Positions 1-11,680 of a stretch of DNA of 64,000 nt are shown one piece after another. The position numbers and the translations under genes were made by a program. The notes beneath the pieces are model-generated. The model was not told the DNA's origin. It did no database searches and was given only the letters and a program-made list of their open reading frames with translations. Source of the stretch: Eucommia ulmoides (lineage: Eukaryota; Streptophyta; Magnoliopsida; Garryales; Eucommiaceae); the NCBI GenBank assembly GCA_016647705.1, contig CM028328.1, forward strand, positions 51,197,647 to 51,261,646. The letters are read 5' to 3'. The first letter of the stretch is position 1. Each line of letters opens with the position of its first letter.

Positions 1-58
1 TTTAATTACGACAGTAATCGTGTTCTGTCATGAAATTATGTCATCATTGTTGTATTAC

Positions 59-3000
59 CTAGGCGAAATTTAAAGGCTGCTTTGCCAATGTTGGAGTCAA
101 ATATTTTTCCGTTCTTCTGCAGCTTTCCAATGTAATGGACGCTCACCTAAGAATGAAAAAACAAATTGAAAAATAAGAAGCTTATCATTCCAAAAATATA
201 TAATTACAATTAAATTCATAATTGCATGTCAAAATCTGTTTGGCAACACTTTCTTTAAGTAATTTTCTGTGTAAAAGCACAAAAAAAAAAAAGAGTAATT
301 ACAAATAAAAGTAAAGTTTGTTCTGTGCTTTACAAAAAAATAATTTTGATGAGGGGTAATTTAGCCTTTGGCCTTGTAATTGGGTCATGATTGGGTCAAA
401 CGCAAGATGGAGATTGACCCATGGATCAAGGACGGACCAGAACCGCGAAGATTTAGGTTAGGAGGTTAGCCCGATTGGAATGTTCGTCAGATAGTCACAC
501 TGTTCACCCCTAAAATCTCAGGCTAAGAACATGTTCTCCTAATGGATCTATTATCAGGTGCTCTCTCTCCACTTTTTCTCAGAAGTGAGGATCTATAAAT
601 ACCCAGAGCGTAGAAGGGTAGAGGTAAATTCAAATTCACTATACAGTCAAATTGGACGTTATTTATAACCCTAAAAAATTACTCTCGCGCCGGAGGTTCT
701 TCACCTCAATCCAAACCCCCGGTTTAAGAATTCTTGTAGGTAAATTCTTCATGAGGAGCCAAGGACTTTGAAGGACATTTCATAATAATTAATTAGTTTT
801 TATTTTTTAATTGTTCATGTTTAAAAGATTGATAGACTTGGATCTCATCAAAATTTCCTAACCCCTCCAAAATTCTTTTTAGATTAAAAGATTTTTAATA
901 TAGATGGAACTAAGATATCATCTCCATGCTTTCAGACACACTTTTGCTTTTACTTTTAAGTATATTTTAAATTAGCATTTTGCCTTTAAAAAAAAAAAAA
1001 AGGGTTAACAAATGGTGCCTAAACTAAGAAATCACCTTTTTCCCAGGAGCAGCTCTTTTAGCATCTGGTTTACCCATTCTCAACTCCTCTATAGTCAAAC
1101 CATTTGGGAAGGACCTCACTTGAAAAGGTTTGCCTTCATCTTTCTCCTTTGCCGCCTTCATTGATCCATTCTTTTCAGTAAGAGTTTGTGCCACATTTGC
1201 GCTTGCGGCAATCTCCTGGTTCTTGCTCTTTCTCTTGTTCTTTTTCTTCTCATTGGAGCGATTTTCAGTAACAATGGCATCATTATCGCCGTCTACCACT
1301 CTGCAAGTACCAAGATCAATTACTCAATACCAAGAAAGGTTTATAAACCTAAGTTATTGAGTACTTTTATCACAAAACCCACTGTCAAATTTTTAATTTT
1401 TGCTAAGGGGGCGTTTCGTTAACATAAACCTTTTCTTCAGTATCAAATTTCCTGGAGTGGTTTTTGCACTTTGCACCCCTGAAGTTTTAGAGAAATCCCA
1501 CATTAGCCCATGTATTTTAAACTTGAACACATTAAACCCTGAAATATCCAAATCGTGTTAAGCCAGTCAAAATCGCTAATGCCATCATTTTTTATGACGG
1601 AAATCAGCCAAGTATCAAACACAGAATCACCCACGTGGGTGAATTCCATCATAAAAAATGACAGAAGGACTAACTTGACACGATTTAAATACTTTAGTGT
1701 TTAATTTGTTCAAATTGAAAGAATACGGGTCAAAGTGTAATTTCTATGAAACTTCGGGGGTGCAAAGTGCAAAAAGCACTTTTCTGGAAATAGAAACACA
1801 AAAAACTCATCAACTGAACCTTAAACGAAAAGAAGGTATTCTTCGGTTGAATGACAGAGAGAACAGAAAAGGTAATATTTGCAATTAAAATATAAGAACA
1901 GATAAAAGTACTCTTGTATTACAGCCGATTTCCATTTTATAAGTTAAAGTCAAACCAACTATATTTTATTTTAGCTCGACTTGAAAGCAAATAACGGTAC
2001 TTTAATTAGCTTTAAAAGAATATAACAGTATTGACAATACTCACTTCTTATCAATAATTGCCGCCTCAGTCTGGATCGCCGTCTTGCCAGTTGAACCACC
2101 TTCAAGAATTTTTCCTCCTTCACCACCTACTTTCTTCTTCTTATTCCTCCTTTTTTTACCATCGTTTTCAGGCACCATTTCAGTTTCTTCGCTGTTCCCA
2201 TAAGACAAAATAAAGATGAAAACAGACTAAATGAAGAAATTCTTCTAGCTACCAACCCCCAATTCTAGTATAAAATTAAATTGATGCACCGTTTCGGTAA
2301 CACTTTTTTAAATAATTTTTATAATCAAAAGCAAAATTTGAAAGTGTGTCTGATAGCGTAGATATGATGTCTTATTGTTATTCATATAAACAATCTTATA
2401 ATCAAAAAGAATTTCCTATTAGGGTTAAGAAAATATGAGCAGAACATAAAAATCATAATCCTAGCTCATCAATCTCTTAAAAACATAAAAATCAAAGAAA
2501 TAAAAAACAACTAATTTTCGCTTCTATATAAAAAGTACTTTACCTTTTTTTTGTTTTTAAAAATACTTTTTTAAAACACAAAACAAATACTACTTTTATT
2601 TTGACATAAACATTATTAAGCGATGCCTTAAGTAATCACTCGACACTAGAAGAACCGAGTTCATAATTTTTGGAAAAAATAGCATAAAAAGTAGAACATG
2701 AACAGGCTTAAAATTCTACCTTGCATGTTCATTGTCATCGACCTTTCTTTTTGAGGCTTTAACACGACTGGGTTCATCTTTTTCCTTCTTGCCTTTTGCT
2801 TCCTCGTCTGCTCTCTTTTCTTTTACTTCCTCTGATTTAGTGGTACCATGATCATTAGTATTACTCTTGGCATGAGCAGATACCGGCAAACCATCTTCAT
2901 CTTCATCTTCATCTTCATCTTCACTCTCCAATATTGGGGCACCACCACTCCTAACAATAACCTGCTGATCAGTCTTCTCATTTTGTTCAGGCTTATTTTG

Positions 3001-5687
3001 ATGTTTCTTCTTCTTCTTTGATTGTTTAGACAAGCCATTCTCATTTGCAGGTTTCTCCTCATCCAGTATCTCCTCAATTCTCACTAAAATAATAATCATA
3101 CAAATTAATTAATAACAGGTTAAAAGAATGTTATATAAAACCAATCCAAAATTGAATCAGAGAGCAGCAAAAAAAATAAGAACAATTAAGAGAACACACT
3201 CTACATTTCTACCTTGAAAGTGTTAAATTGTCATGATAAGACATCAATGAATCAGCAAACTTTCAGCTGAAAGTTTTTCCTAAATTTTTTCCAGAACACT
3301 GATGTCTTTATGGTAGCATTTATCTAGTGATTTTGCATTTTTTTGTTCGAAACTCCTAATCAGGCACTCTAATCTATTGCTAAACCTATTTTAAACTTTA
3401 CTTGAGACATAACCCTGTGTTCTTCTTAAAAAAGGTCTTTCAGTCCCACGCACTTTCTAAAAAGTGTAAATTTAGTTCCAGAGTGTATTATTTGTCTGCT
3501 TTGGTTACATTTAAAAAAAACAGCATAATGCGCCGATTGTGTTCAATATCAGTTACATTTAGTCCATAAGAGTAACAAATAATGAGAACCTAAAACCGTA
3601 GACAAAGAAAATCGCATTAATGTGTGTATATAATGCCTTGTTTGTAATCATATAAGTTACATTCAATTACAAACGTAACAAAAACACGATTCCATATCAA
3701 TTACATTACATTCAACTAAAAGCGTCAAAAAACAACATAATACCCTGATCTATTTAATATCAGTTACATTTAGTCCGTAAGAGTAACAAAATAACGTGCA
3801 ACTAAAAGTGCTAACTAAAGCACGAAGAAATTGCATTAACATGTGTGCATAAGGCTTTGATTGTGTTCAGTATTAGTTACAGCTAGGCTCCATACTGGTT
3901 GGATACATAAGGAGATTTAAAAGGAAAAAGGGAGGACTGAAACTCAAGTTATTTTGAATTCGGAGAGTTTGTATCAATATGTGCGTGTTTTAGGAACTGC
4001 AAACAAGAACTTGTTTTTTTTTCGTTTTCAAAAAATATGGGAAGAAGAAAATATGTTTCATTTATGCTCCAAATTCCAATATTTTGAGAACAACTTTCTG
4101 GGAACACTAACTAAACGCCACCTGAAATTCCTCCAAGCAAAAATAAGTTGCTAGTTTCACTCAATTTCTTAATATAACAACAATTTTCATCGAGAAACTA
4201 CAATGTAGTATGCTTATCAATATGATAGAAGGTAGATAAAGGAAAAACAAGCTACGGTAAACATGCCAAACTTTGTATAGCTAACCTCCACTATTTGGGA
4301 TAGGTGAAGACGGGTACATTTCGGTATCATCAACAATGAAGCCATCGTCAAATTCATCTTCAGAATCATATTCGCTAGACTCATCCTCACTATCACTCTC
4401 ACCAATATCCTCCCCATAAGAATCACTAAATTGCAATAGTGAAGGAAAACGGAAATTAACGGGAAAAAAAAAACATGCTTATATTAAGGCACTGATTGGT
4501 AACCTTCTTTGAGTATTTTTTTGGCTTTTTATTTTAACAGTATCTTTTGTTTTGCACTTAAAAAGTTCTTTTGAAACACAAAGTAAAAACACGATTTGGA
4601 GAACTTTTTTAAAAAGCAAAATGTAGTTACTTTTTATTTCGTTGATTTTGATATTTTAAGAGATCTATGGAGATCAATTGACTAAGAGGCCGAGTATAAT
4701 CTCTACACTATCAAACACAATTCTGATTTTAAGTAAAACTACATTTTTGCCAAATTAACTTAAAATAAAGGTTTCCAAAAAATGCTTAGATGAAACAGTA
4801 ATTTAAGCAATTAGAAGGATACGAGTCACAATTATCATGACTTTCTCCATAAAAGAAACCCGAGAGATGAACAGCGTGAGGTCCGATAACTGAGAATGTC
4901 ACTTCGTCTTCTTCCTCAAATTCATGATTCAACGGGCATGTCTCAAGTTTCTCGGGCAACAGTGAACATAGGTAAATCGGTTTCTTATCTCCTACATTAC
5001 ATTGAACTATGGTCTTCTTTGTCGATGACCCATTGCCTAATGTAGCCTGAATCATTACACAACATTAAACACCAATTCATAAGTTATTTTGATAACCAAA
5101 AGTCAGTAACAGCAACTTTGAATGCGTCACCACATCAATGAACTTCAAAACCCCCGAATTAAGGAAGGACTAAGGAATGAAGTTCCAATTTCCTCAACAT
5201 TCAAGATAACATTAACTATGATATCAAATACAAATTCAACGTCTAGTTAATATCAACTGGATTGAATCAGCCTAGTTGATAAGAATCAAATAAAACTTAT
5301 TCAAACACTAAAAAATAAAGAAAAATAGAAAATTAATTTAGGTTTATATAATAATTTTCCCAAAAAAAGATATAGCCTTTCACTTAAAAAAAAAAAAAAA
5401 ATTCTAAACAACAGTTGGAGATCTTCCAAAGTGAAGAATAATCATGAAAAAGAGTAAATAACAGAAGGGGTTTGAGATATATAAACACAAACCTGAGATA
5501 AGTGAAGCCTTCCTTGCTCATGATTGTACATATGAGTGTACGGCTTACCCGGTTTTAATTCGATACCTTATAGAAATCAGACGGTAAAAACACAACAGAT
5601 TAATCAACAGAGAGAGAGAATTAAATCTTGGTGAATTTTATTAAATAGAAAAATTGAATGATAATTAGACTAACCCCAGAACGCCAT
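59..5687 (-). CDS. FKBP43: FKBP43/FKBP53-type nucleolar peptidyl-prolyl cis-trans isomerase (partial, C-terminus beyond left edge)
   Basis: Eight coding exons join in frame with GT/AG borders: 5675-5687, 5493-5566, 4823-5046, 4286-4425, 2720-3083, 2045-2191, 1036-1300, 59-146 (about 438 residues seen). The start MAFWG lies at 5687. Residues 1-100 form the plant nucleoplasmin-like domain ([29 protein letters not shown]). Residues 105-150 are Asp/Glu-rich. Residues 150-390 are Lys-rich with an (ED)n run near 205-215. The FKBP fold begins near 390 ([20 protein letters not shown], then [19 protein letters not shown]) and is cut off by the window edge. Known for the family: nuclear/nucleolar histone chaperones with a C-terminal isomerase domain; Arabidopsis FKBP53 binds histone H3 and acts at rDNA. 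The N-terminus looks closer to FKBP43 than FKBP53, from memory. No frame disruption is seen, so it is likely functional. Introns 3 to 7 hold transposon debris. Confidence 0.92.
360..790 (+). repeat. LTR-like fragment inside FKBP intron 7
   Basis: This stretch is richer in GC than the intron around it. It has a TATA-like CTATAAATACCC at about 593, followed about 90 bases later by a segment (ctctcgcgccggagg) that resembles the R/U5 region of the Tat-type LTRs at 27.5 and 41.4 kb. It runs opposite to the host gene. Ends and a target-site duplication were not found. Confidence 0.4.
1455..1785. mobile_element. MITE in FKBP intron 6
   Basis: Terminal inverted repeats of about 40 bases flank a non-coding core. 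The left arm has TTTTTGCACTTTGCACCCC near 1461-1480, and its complement is at about 1755-1776. It lies entirely within intron 6 (1301-2044). No transposase is encoded. The superfamily is not settled because I could not fix the target-site duplication. Confidence 0.7.
2283..2625. repeat. Probable MITE remnants in introns 5, 3 and 7
   Basis: The intron segment begins GCACCGTTTCGGTAACAC and ends in a loosely complementary sequence near 2600-2625. Related starts (ggcactgattggtaacc at about 4486, tctgtttggcaacac at about 235) occur in introns 3 and 7 of the same gene, so one decayed family has probably inserted several times. Similarity was judged by eye only. Confidence 0.3.
3525..3890. repeat. 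Tandem duplication (about 211 bp) in FKBP intron 4
   Basis: The segment from 3539 (atatcagttacatttagtcc) recurs at 3750 with few changes. A third, more diverged start is near 3868. Nothing in it looks coding. Confidence 0.6.
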
Positions 5688-6242
5688 AGCTCCTCCGGTG
5701 GACTTGCTGTTGTGTGTAAAAAGCCCTAGATTAATTCTACAGGAAAATAAATATAAAGACAATCAAGTTTGTAGTAAACGAAAGCGAACACTTGATGTAA
5801 AAATGGAGTAAATTCATTCAAAACATGATAATTTAGACATAATCTCAAGTTCGAAGCAAAATAAAAATTTAACCATAATTTGAAATTTTTAACTAATTTT
5901 AGGGCTCACTAAGTATGCTAACCGTAGATATAATGATCAGAGAACTCCATTTATACGTAGAAATCAATGGAAAACCCAAAAAACAGGGGAAAAGGCAGAA
6001 ATTGTGTAATCGATCAAGTCAGCATCTGGACATTACAAGAGCATTATTAAGGACACTAGTAGTACGCGATCTTCAAACAAATAGCTATTAATGTATTTTC
6101 TTAAGCTTGTTAAGAGCCGCGTAATTAAACAATTAAATCACATATGGTGGCGGCGGCGGCGGTTTATTGAGAGAGAGAGAGAGAGGGGCAATGGGTGAAA
6201 GGAGCCGACCGGCGGTGGCTGATAGTGTGTGTGTGGGGGGGT

Positions 6243-6276
<34 letters not shown>

Positions 6277-6370
6277 CATTACCAGTGACAGAGAACAACG
6301 CTCTCAGTGACTATGGTTGAACGTGGAAGACGGTAATGTTACTAACAAGCACGTTAGGGTTGGGAGAACA
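5688..6370 (-). promoter_or_regulatory. 5' leader and promoter region of the FKBP gene, with telo-box
   Basis: Upstream of the ATG (minus strand) are CT-rich leader tracts, read on the plus strand as GA repeats at 6169-6186 and 6242-6277, and a GGC run at 6147-6161. A perfect AACCCTAA telo-box (minus strand) lies at 6354-6361. Telo-boxes are known in plant promoters of ribosome-biogenesis and nucleolar genes, which fits a nucleolar FKBP. A possible leader splice donor (CTG/GTAATG, minus strand) lies near 6280. The transcription start is not determined. Confidence 0.5.
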
Positions 6371-6500
6371 AAGCGGACTAAATTTGTAGACACCCAATAT
6401 TATATCAACTAATTACACGTTTTTCCCCTTGTTATGTAGAAAACATCTCACGCATACCCCTTATTATTATTTGAGTTCTACTTACTAATTCCATCAATAT

Positions 6501-6682
6501 ACCAATATAGCGTGGCTCAAGGCATGATTGAGTTAAAGCAATTGATGGGACTTTATGAGGCCAGAGATTCGATCATGCAGAAAAATACTTGTTGGAAGAG
6601 GCAACCACGGAATCCGAACGAAAATAATCTCACACTCTGCGTAAGTGTAGAAACACTCGTGGGGATACCAAAAAAAAAAAAA
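6501..6682 (+). mobile_element. tRNA-derived SINE with target-site duplication
   Basis: The body starts with a tRNA-like A box (tggctcaaggcatg, about 6512) and a B box (gagattcgatc, about 6564) and ends in an A-rich tail at 6669-6682. It is flanked by a 17-base direct repeat with one mismatch (6484-6500 and 6683-6699, actaattcca...aatat). This is the expected product of target-primed insertion. Confidence 0.75.
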
Positions 6683-6699
6683 ACTAATTCCAACAATAT

Positions 6700-8700
6700 T
6701 ATAAGGGGTTAATACCAAAGATACCCCCAACATCTTTTTATATGTAATCTAATACTAAAATCTAAAATTGGAACATTTTGCCTTACAAACAATTATTCCA
6801 AACTCATTAAACGATGAGAAAAATCGTATCTCTTGATTTTTTTCAATTTTCTTCTCTTTAATATTTTTATATTTAAATGAGTTTTAAATATTATTTATCA
6901 TTAATTTAATGATTTTGATGAATTTAATTCTTATTTATTATTAATATAGTGTGTTGAGTAAATTTTTTTAATTTTAGTTAATGAATATTTTCATGGGCAA
7001 AATAAATTTAATTCTTATTTATTATTAACTAGTTTTAGACCCGTTATAATTCATATATTTTATGAAAATATAGCAAAAATAAAATTTATTATTAAAAAAA
7101 TTATAACCAAGAAATTTGTTAATATCAATTTTTAAAACTATTAATGTCATCACTCATATTTAATTTCAAAAACAAATGTAAATAAGGACTTTTCAAAAAA
7201 AATTATTTATTTATTTATTTTCAAATAATAGTTTTAAAGTAATATAATATGAATTTTTTATATTATTTAATAGTTTCTATTATCTGGTTAAAAATTATTA
7301 GAATACTCTTTTGAGCAAACGAAATTTAATAAATTTTATATGTAATTAATAGATGGAGAGAGATTTTATTAAATGGTTGGACAGAGAGAAAGGGCCGAAG
7401 GAAGCGATAAGTCACATATAATTAATCATAATAAAAATAATTATAAACTATATGGGTAAGTTTCAATGATGTCCTTTGTCATTTGAAAAACCTACAACAA
7501 TAACTCGTGTCATTTGAAAAATATCTCTCGCACCCCTTTCATTTAATATTAAATATTAAATTACTTATGTGTTAGTTAAAACAATAACTTTAATAACCCT
7601 CTTAAAAGAATTACAATTTTTGACAAATTTGATTTTTGTATTTAAATTTTGTTTATGTAATACATTTTTAATTCTAAATTTTATTTTATTACTTTTCGGA
7701 TTAATTGTTGATTACTACACATTATTTTAGTATTTAAAGAGCACTTGGTGCTGATTTTTTTTAATTTAAAATTATTCTAAGAATTAAATATTATTAGTTT
7801 ATGTAATACATTTCCAATTCCATTTTTTAATTACTTTTGGGACTCAATTATAGTTTATTATAGTTTTTTGAGTATTTAAAGAGAAATACTATTGATTTTT
7901 TGAAATTTAAAATTATTTTAAGAACTAAATATTTTTTTATTTATGAAATTTAATTAAAATTTATATATAAACTATTTCATTTAGTTATAGTTTTTTGAAT
8001 TATTTGGTGAAGTTTTAATACCAGACTTTATTTAGTAATATTTTCACTCAGGTTAAAAAACAATAGGCTTGTGGATTTTTTAATTGTTGTTTTTTTACTC
8101 TTTATTAAATTTGTACTTTTTATCTCGTTTTGTATATGAAATTATTTGCATAAAAAGAAGAAGAAAAAATAATTACTTCTATTAACATTTATATGAGAAA
8201 TAAATAATATAAAAAGGGGGGGGGGAAATTAAATAAAAAGTCAGTAAGTATAAAATTATTTGTATAAAAAGAGAAAAAAAAAAATCATTACTTCTATCAA
8301 CACTTATATAAGAAACAAATAATATATATAAAAAAAAATACAAACTCTAATAAGTGAAACATTTATAGTTAATTTATTTATTTATTTATCATTTAAAACT
8401 TATTTAAGTAAAATGTTAAAGAGAGAAAATTGAGAAGAATGGATCTTGTGAGCATTTAATGAGGATTAAAGGTGTGAATTGAGAATCAATCAGAATATAA
8501 GAAATATATTTGTTGAGCTTTCATTCATTCTCAACTTTTGTCTTCTACTTTTAGTATATAGATAGATATAGATTTTTGCATTAATTAAAAAAATTAATAT
8601 AGCTAAAAAAATATTGAGCTGCACCATACATTATTTTATATGTAAAAGGGCAACCCGGTACTACAAATATCTCGTTATGCACGGGTCTGGAGAAGAGCCG
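6700..8700. other. AT-rich intergenic DNA with local duplications
   Basis: No gene is seen. Two internal direct duplications stand out: about 7640-7760 against 7795-7905 (atgtaatacatttccaatt-like, then gtatttaaagag), and about 8128-8210 against 8245-8330 (attatttgcataaaaagag-like, then aataatata). The rest is low-complexity AT-rich sequence. Confidence 0.5.
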
Positions 8701-10085
8701 GATCACTTACAATCCACCAAAAAGTTTGAAAAATGCATTTTTTAACATTATTAAAACATTTTCTCTTCTTTCACTTCTAAGTATTAAATATAGATATAGA
8801 TATCTCTTTTTTAAAAATAAATAAATAAATAAATTGTACTCTTATTTTGAATTTTTCTTTTATTTTTTTATTTGTGGAACTAAAAAATCAAAACTTAAAA
8901 TCTATAAATTTTAATAAGTAATAATGCTTTATAAATATCAACAATAATATATTATTAAAAATTACATAAATAATCATCGTAAAATAATATTTCTACAAAT
9001 TATATTTTACTAATATACTATAAAAATTAAGATTAATTTTATCAATTTTGGCAAGTCAACAAATTTTAATTTTATTTATAACAAAATAAAAAAATAAAAA
9101 TCAGAATTCACCAAAAAGCTTGAAAATGCATTTTTTAACATCATTAAAACATTTTCTCCCCTTCCAGTTTTAAGTATTAGATATAGTTTTTTTTTTTTTT
9201 TTTTTTAAATAAAAAAAAAATTGTACTTTTATTTTGAATTTTTCTTTCCTTTTTTAATTTGTGATAAATAAAAAATCAAAAATAATAATCTATAAATTTT
9301 AGTAAGTAATTACGCTTTATAAATATCGAAAATAAATATATTATGAAAAATTACATAAGTAATTATAGTAAAATAATATTTCTATTAATTATTTTTTACT
9401 AATATACTATAAAATAATAAAGAAATAACCATAAATTAAGATTAATTTTATCAATTTTTGTAAATCAACAAATTCTAATTTTATATATAAAAAATAAAGA
9501 AATAAAAATTAGAACCCACCAAAAAGTTTGAAAAATGCATTCTTTAACCTTATTAAAATTTTCTCTTCCCTTCTACTTTTAAGTATTAGATATCGATATC
9601 GATATCGATATCTTTATTTTTATTTTTTATTTTTTTTTAATTTGTACTTTTATTTTGAATTTTTTTTTTCTTTTTTATTTGTGGTAAATAAAAAATCAAA
9701 AATAAAATTCTATAAATTTTAGTAAGTAATGACGTTTTATAAATATTGAAAATAAATATATTATTAAAAATTATATAAATAATCATAGTAAAATAATATT
9801 TCTATTTCTTTTTTTTTACTAATATACTATAAAATAATAAACAAATAACTATAAATTAAGATTAATTTTATCAATTTTTTAAAGTCAACAAATCTAATTT
9901 TATATATAAAGAAATTAAAAAAACAATTAGAACCCACAAAAAAACTTGGAAATGCATTCTTTAACCACATTAAAACTTTCTCTCTCCTTCCAATTTTAAG
10001 TATTAGATATAGATAATAACGTTTTGTAAATATCAAAAATAAATATAATATTAAAAATTACATAAATAATCATAGTAAAATAAAA
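8700..10085. repeat. Tandem array of about 400-bp monomers, four units
   Basis: A conserved unit start (caccaaaaagtttgaaaaat, then gcattntttaac and taagtattagatat) occurs near 8710, 9107, 9516 and 9930, a spacing of about 397, 409 and 414 bases. Each unit also carries aaatctataaatttt and a degenerate atatactataaaa block. Unit 4 has lost its middle. Short gatatc or gatata runs vary in number between units. No coding capacity is seen. Confidence 0.8.
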
Positions 10086-10255
10086 ATGATGAGAGAAAAA
10101 TTCCCACATGCAAGCCGGAGCAGAGGAAGACAAAGTAGTGGGTCGGGCCTGCCCAAAAGGCCTGACCTGAAAGAGGCAACTCAACGGCCATCAATGAGTC
10201 GCTGCCTTAGTTGATGTTATATTAAACATCATAAATTAAAATATGTTTATTGTTT

Positions 10256-10283
10256 GATATATATATATATATATATATATATT
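10256..10283. repeat. (AT)n microsatellite
   Basis: An uninterrupted alternating TA run lies between the tandem array and the MULE fragment. Confidence 0.9.
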
Positions 10284-10411
10284 AGGATGACATTTTCTAT
10301 TGCTTCATTGTGCAAATATGAGGTTGTGACAACAGTGTTCAGGGTGAAAAATGACATTAATATTGGTAAATTAGTTAAAAAAAATTATAAACAATTGGTT
10401 AGACCTATCTA

Positions 10412-11120
10412 ATGGTAAATTTGATTTGTCATACGCGTTGCAGGAACATACCAAATATGTACCTCAATGATCATAATGATTTCGAGAAAGTGATTTTGCT
10501 AGCTGGGCATATGAAGATTGAAATCCCGGATGTATGCGTTCACAAAAGAGTGAATGATTTGAGCAGATTGACGGGGGCTTTGTCAAATGCAATTGTCCCC
10601 ATCAACAGTGTTCGCAACGGCGACAGTAATAACAAAATGAATTACATAGGTAGTTATGGCATTATCCTCCAAAGAAACAATGACAAAATATTATTATATG
10701 CTAAATGGGATAATGGTATTCCAGAAGAGGGGACCAAAAATTTAGGGGTAGGACAAGCAAGTTTCGTACGGTGTTAAAGAAATTTGCAATTGAAGTGGGT
10801 TTCCACTTTCGTTATTTTAAAAAAAATGATAAAGTACATGTGACGGTTGCATGTTCGTTATAGGAGGAAATGAATTGTCTATGGTTCATGCGTAGGCGTG
10901 TGAGGAGCGAAAATGATATATTCTACATTTGAAATTTTATAAATGAGCACACATGTGGGGCTATTTTTAAAAAAACAAGAACAAACGGATGAGCTCAGAT
11001 ATTATATCGGGTTGTTTGGTCGATGAGGTATGTACTAATCCAAAAACTCGTCCTATGGACGATGTTGATAATTTCTAGAAACAATATGGATTAGAAATAT
11101 TGTATCGTAATGTGTGGATC
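10412..11120 (+). pseudogene. MULE (Mutator-like) transposase N-terminal fragment, decayed
   Basis: An open stretch of 121 codons (10412-10777) is followed, after a frameshift near 10770, by sequence translating to KKFAIEVGFHFRY, then NEHTCGAIFK and the region matching the MuDR-type DNA-binding/transposase N-terminus (HTCG zinc ligands, a NP+T-like motif). Several frameshifts and stops follow. The catalytic DDE part is absent, so this is a dead fragment. It is clearly a different lineage from the 50-58 kb MULE. The frame begins upstream without an obvious start, so 10412 is only the first Met in the open stretch. Confidence 0.7.
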
Positions 11121-11230
11121 TGATGTTATATTTAACACTCACGTGACAGACAGATAATTTTAATATCATATAGAACATTAACACCATAGTTAATGTTATA
11201 TATATAACATTCAAATGCATTCTAATCCAG

Positions 11231-11264
<34 letters not shown>

Positions 11265-11680
11265 AGAAGCTAATATCTCATTTTAAAAAGCATGATTTAT
11301 AGATCATTATTGTGTAAACAAATTATCAATCAACAATTACAATTAGGAGAAATAATATAGTATTCGTTTGAATTCATCCATCGTATATTACTCCATTCGT
11401 TCCATGTTTTTAGGGTAACACAGCGTATATGGAAGGTAACGTTTCATTTAATATGGGTAAATTAGTCCATGAATTGCCCATAAGACTGATCGATTTAAAA
11501 AAAAAAAAAAAAAATTGGGTTCATTTGGTAATTTTCACACCCATTTAGGATTGTCTGGTAACCATCACTTTAAAGAATTATGTAGTATTAATGTATGTTT
11601 TTTATTCGTTTATGTATTTATTATTTCTATGTAATAATTTATTTGTAAAATTTGTTGGTGTTAATAATAATAATAATAAT
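11120..11680. other. Intergenic DNA, no gene seen
   Basis: AT-rich with A-runs at about 11236-11262 and 11497-11514, and an (AAT)n run at 11663-11680 that borders the solo LTR. No ORF or RNA signature is recognised. Confidence 0.5.
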
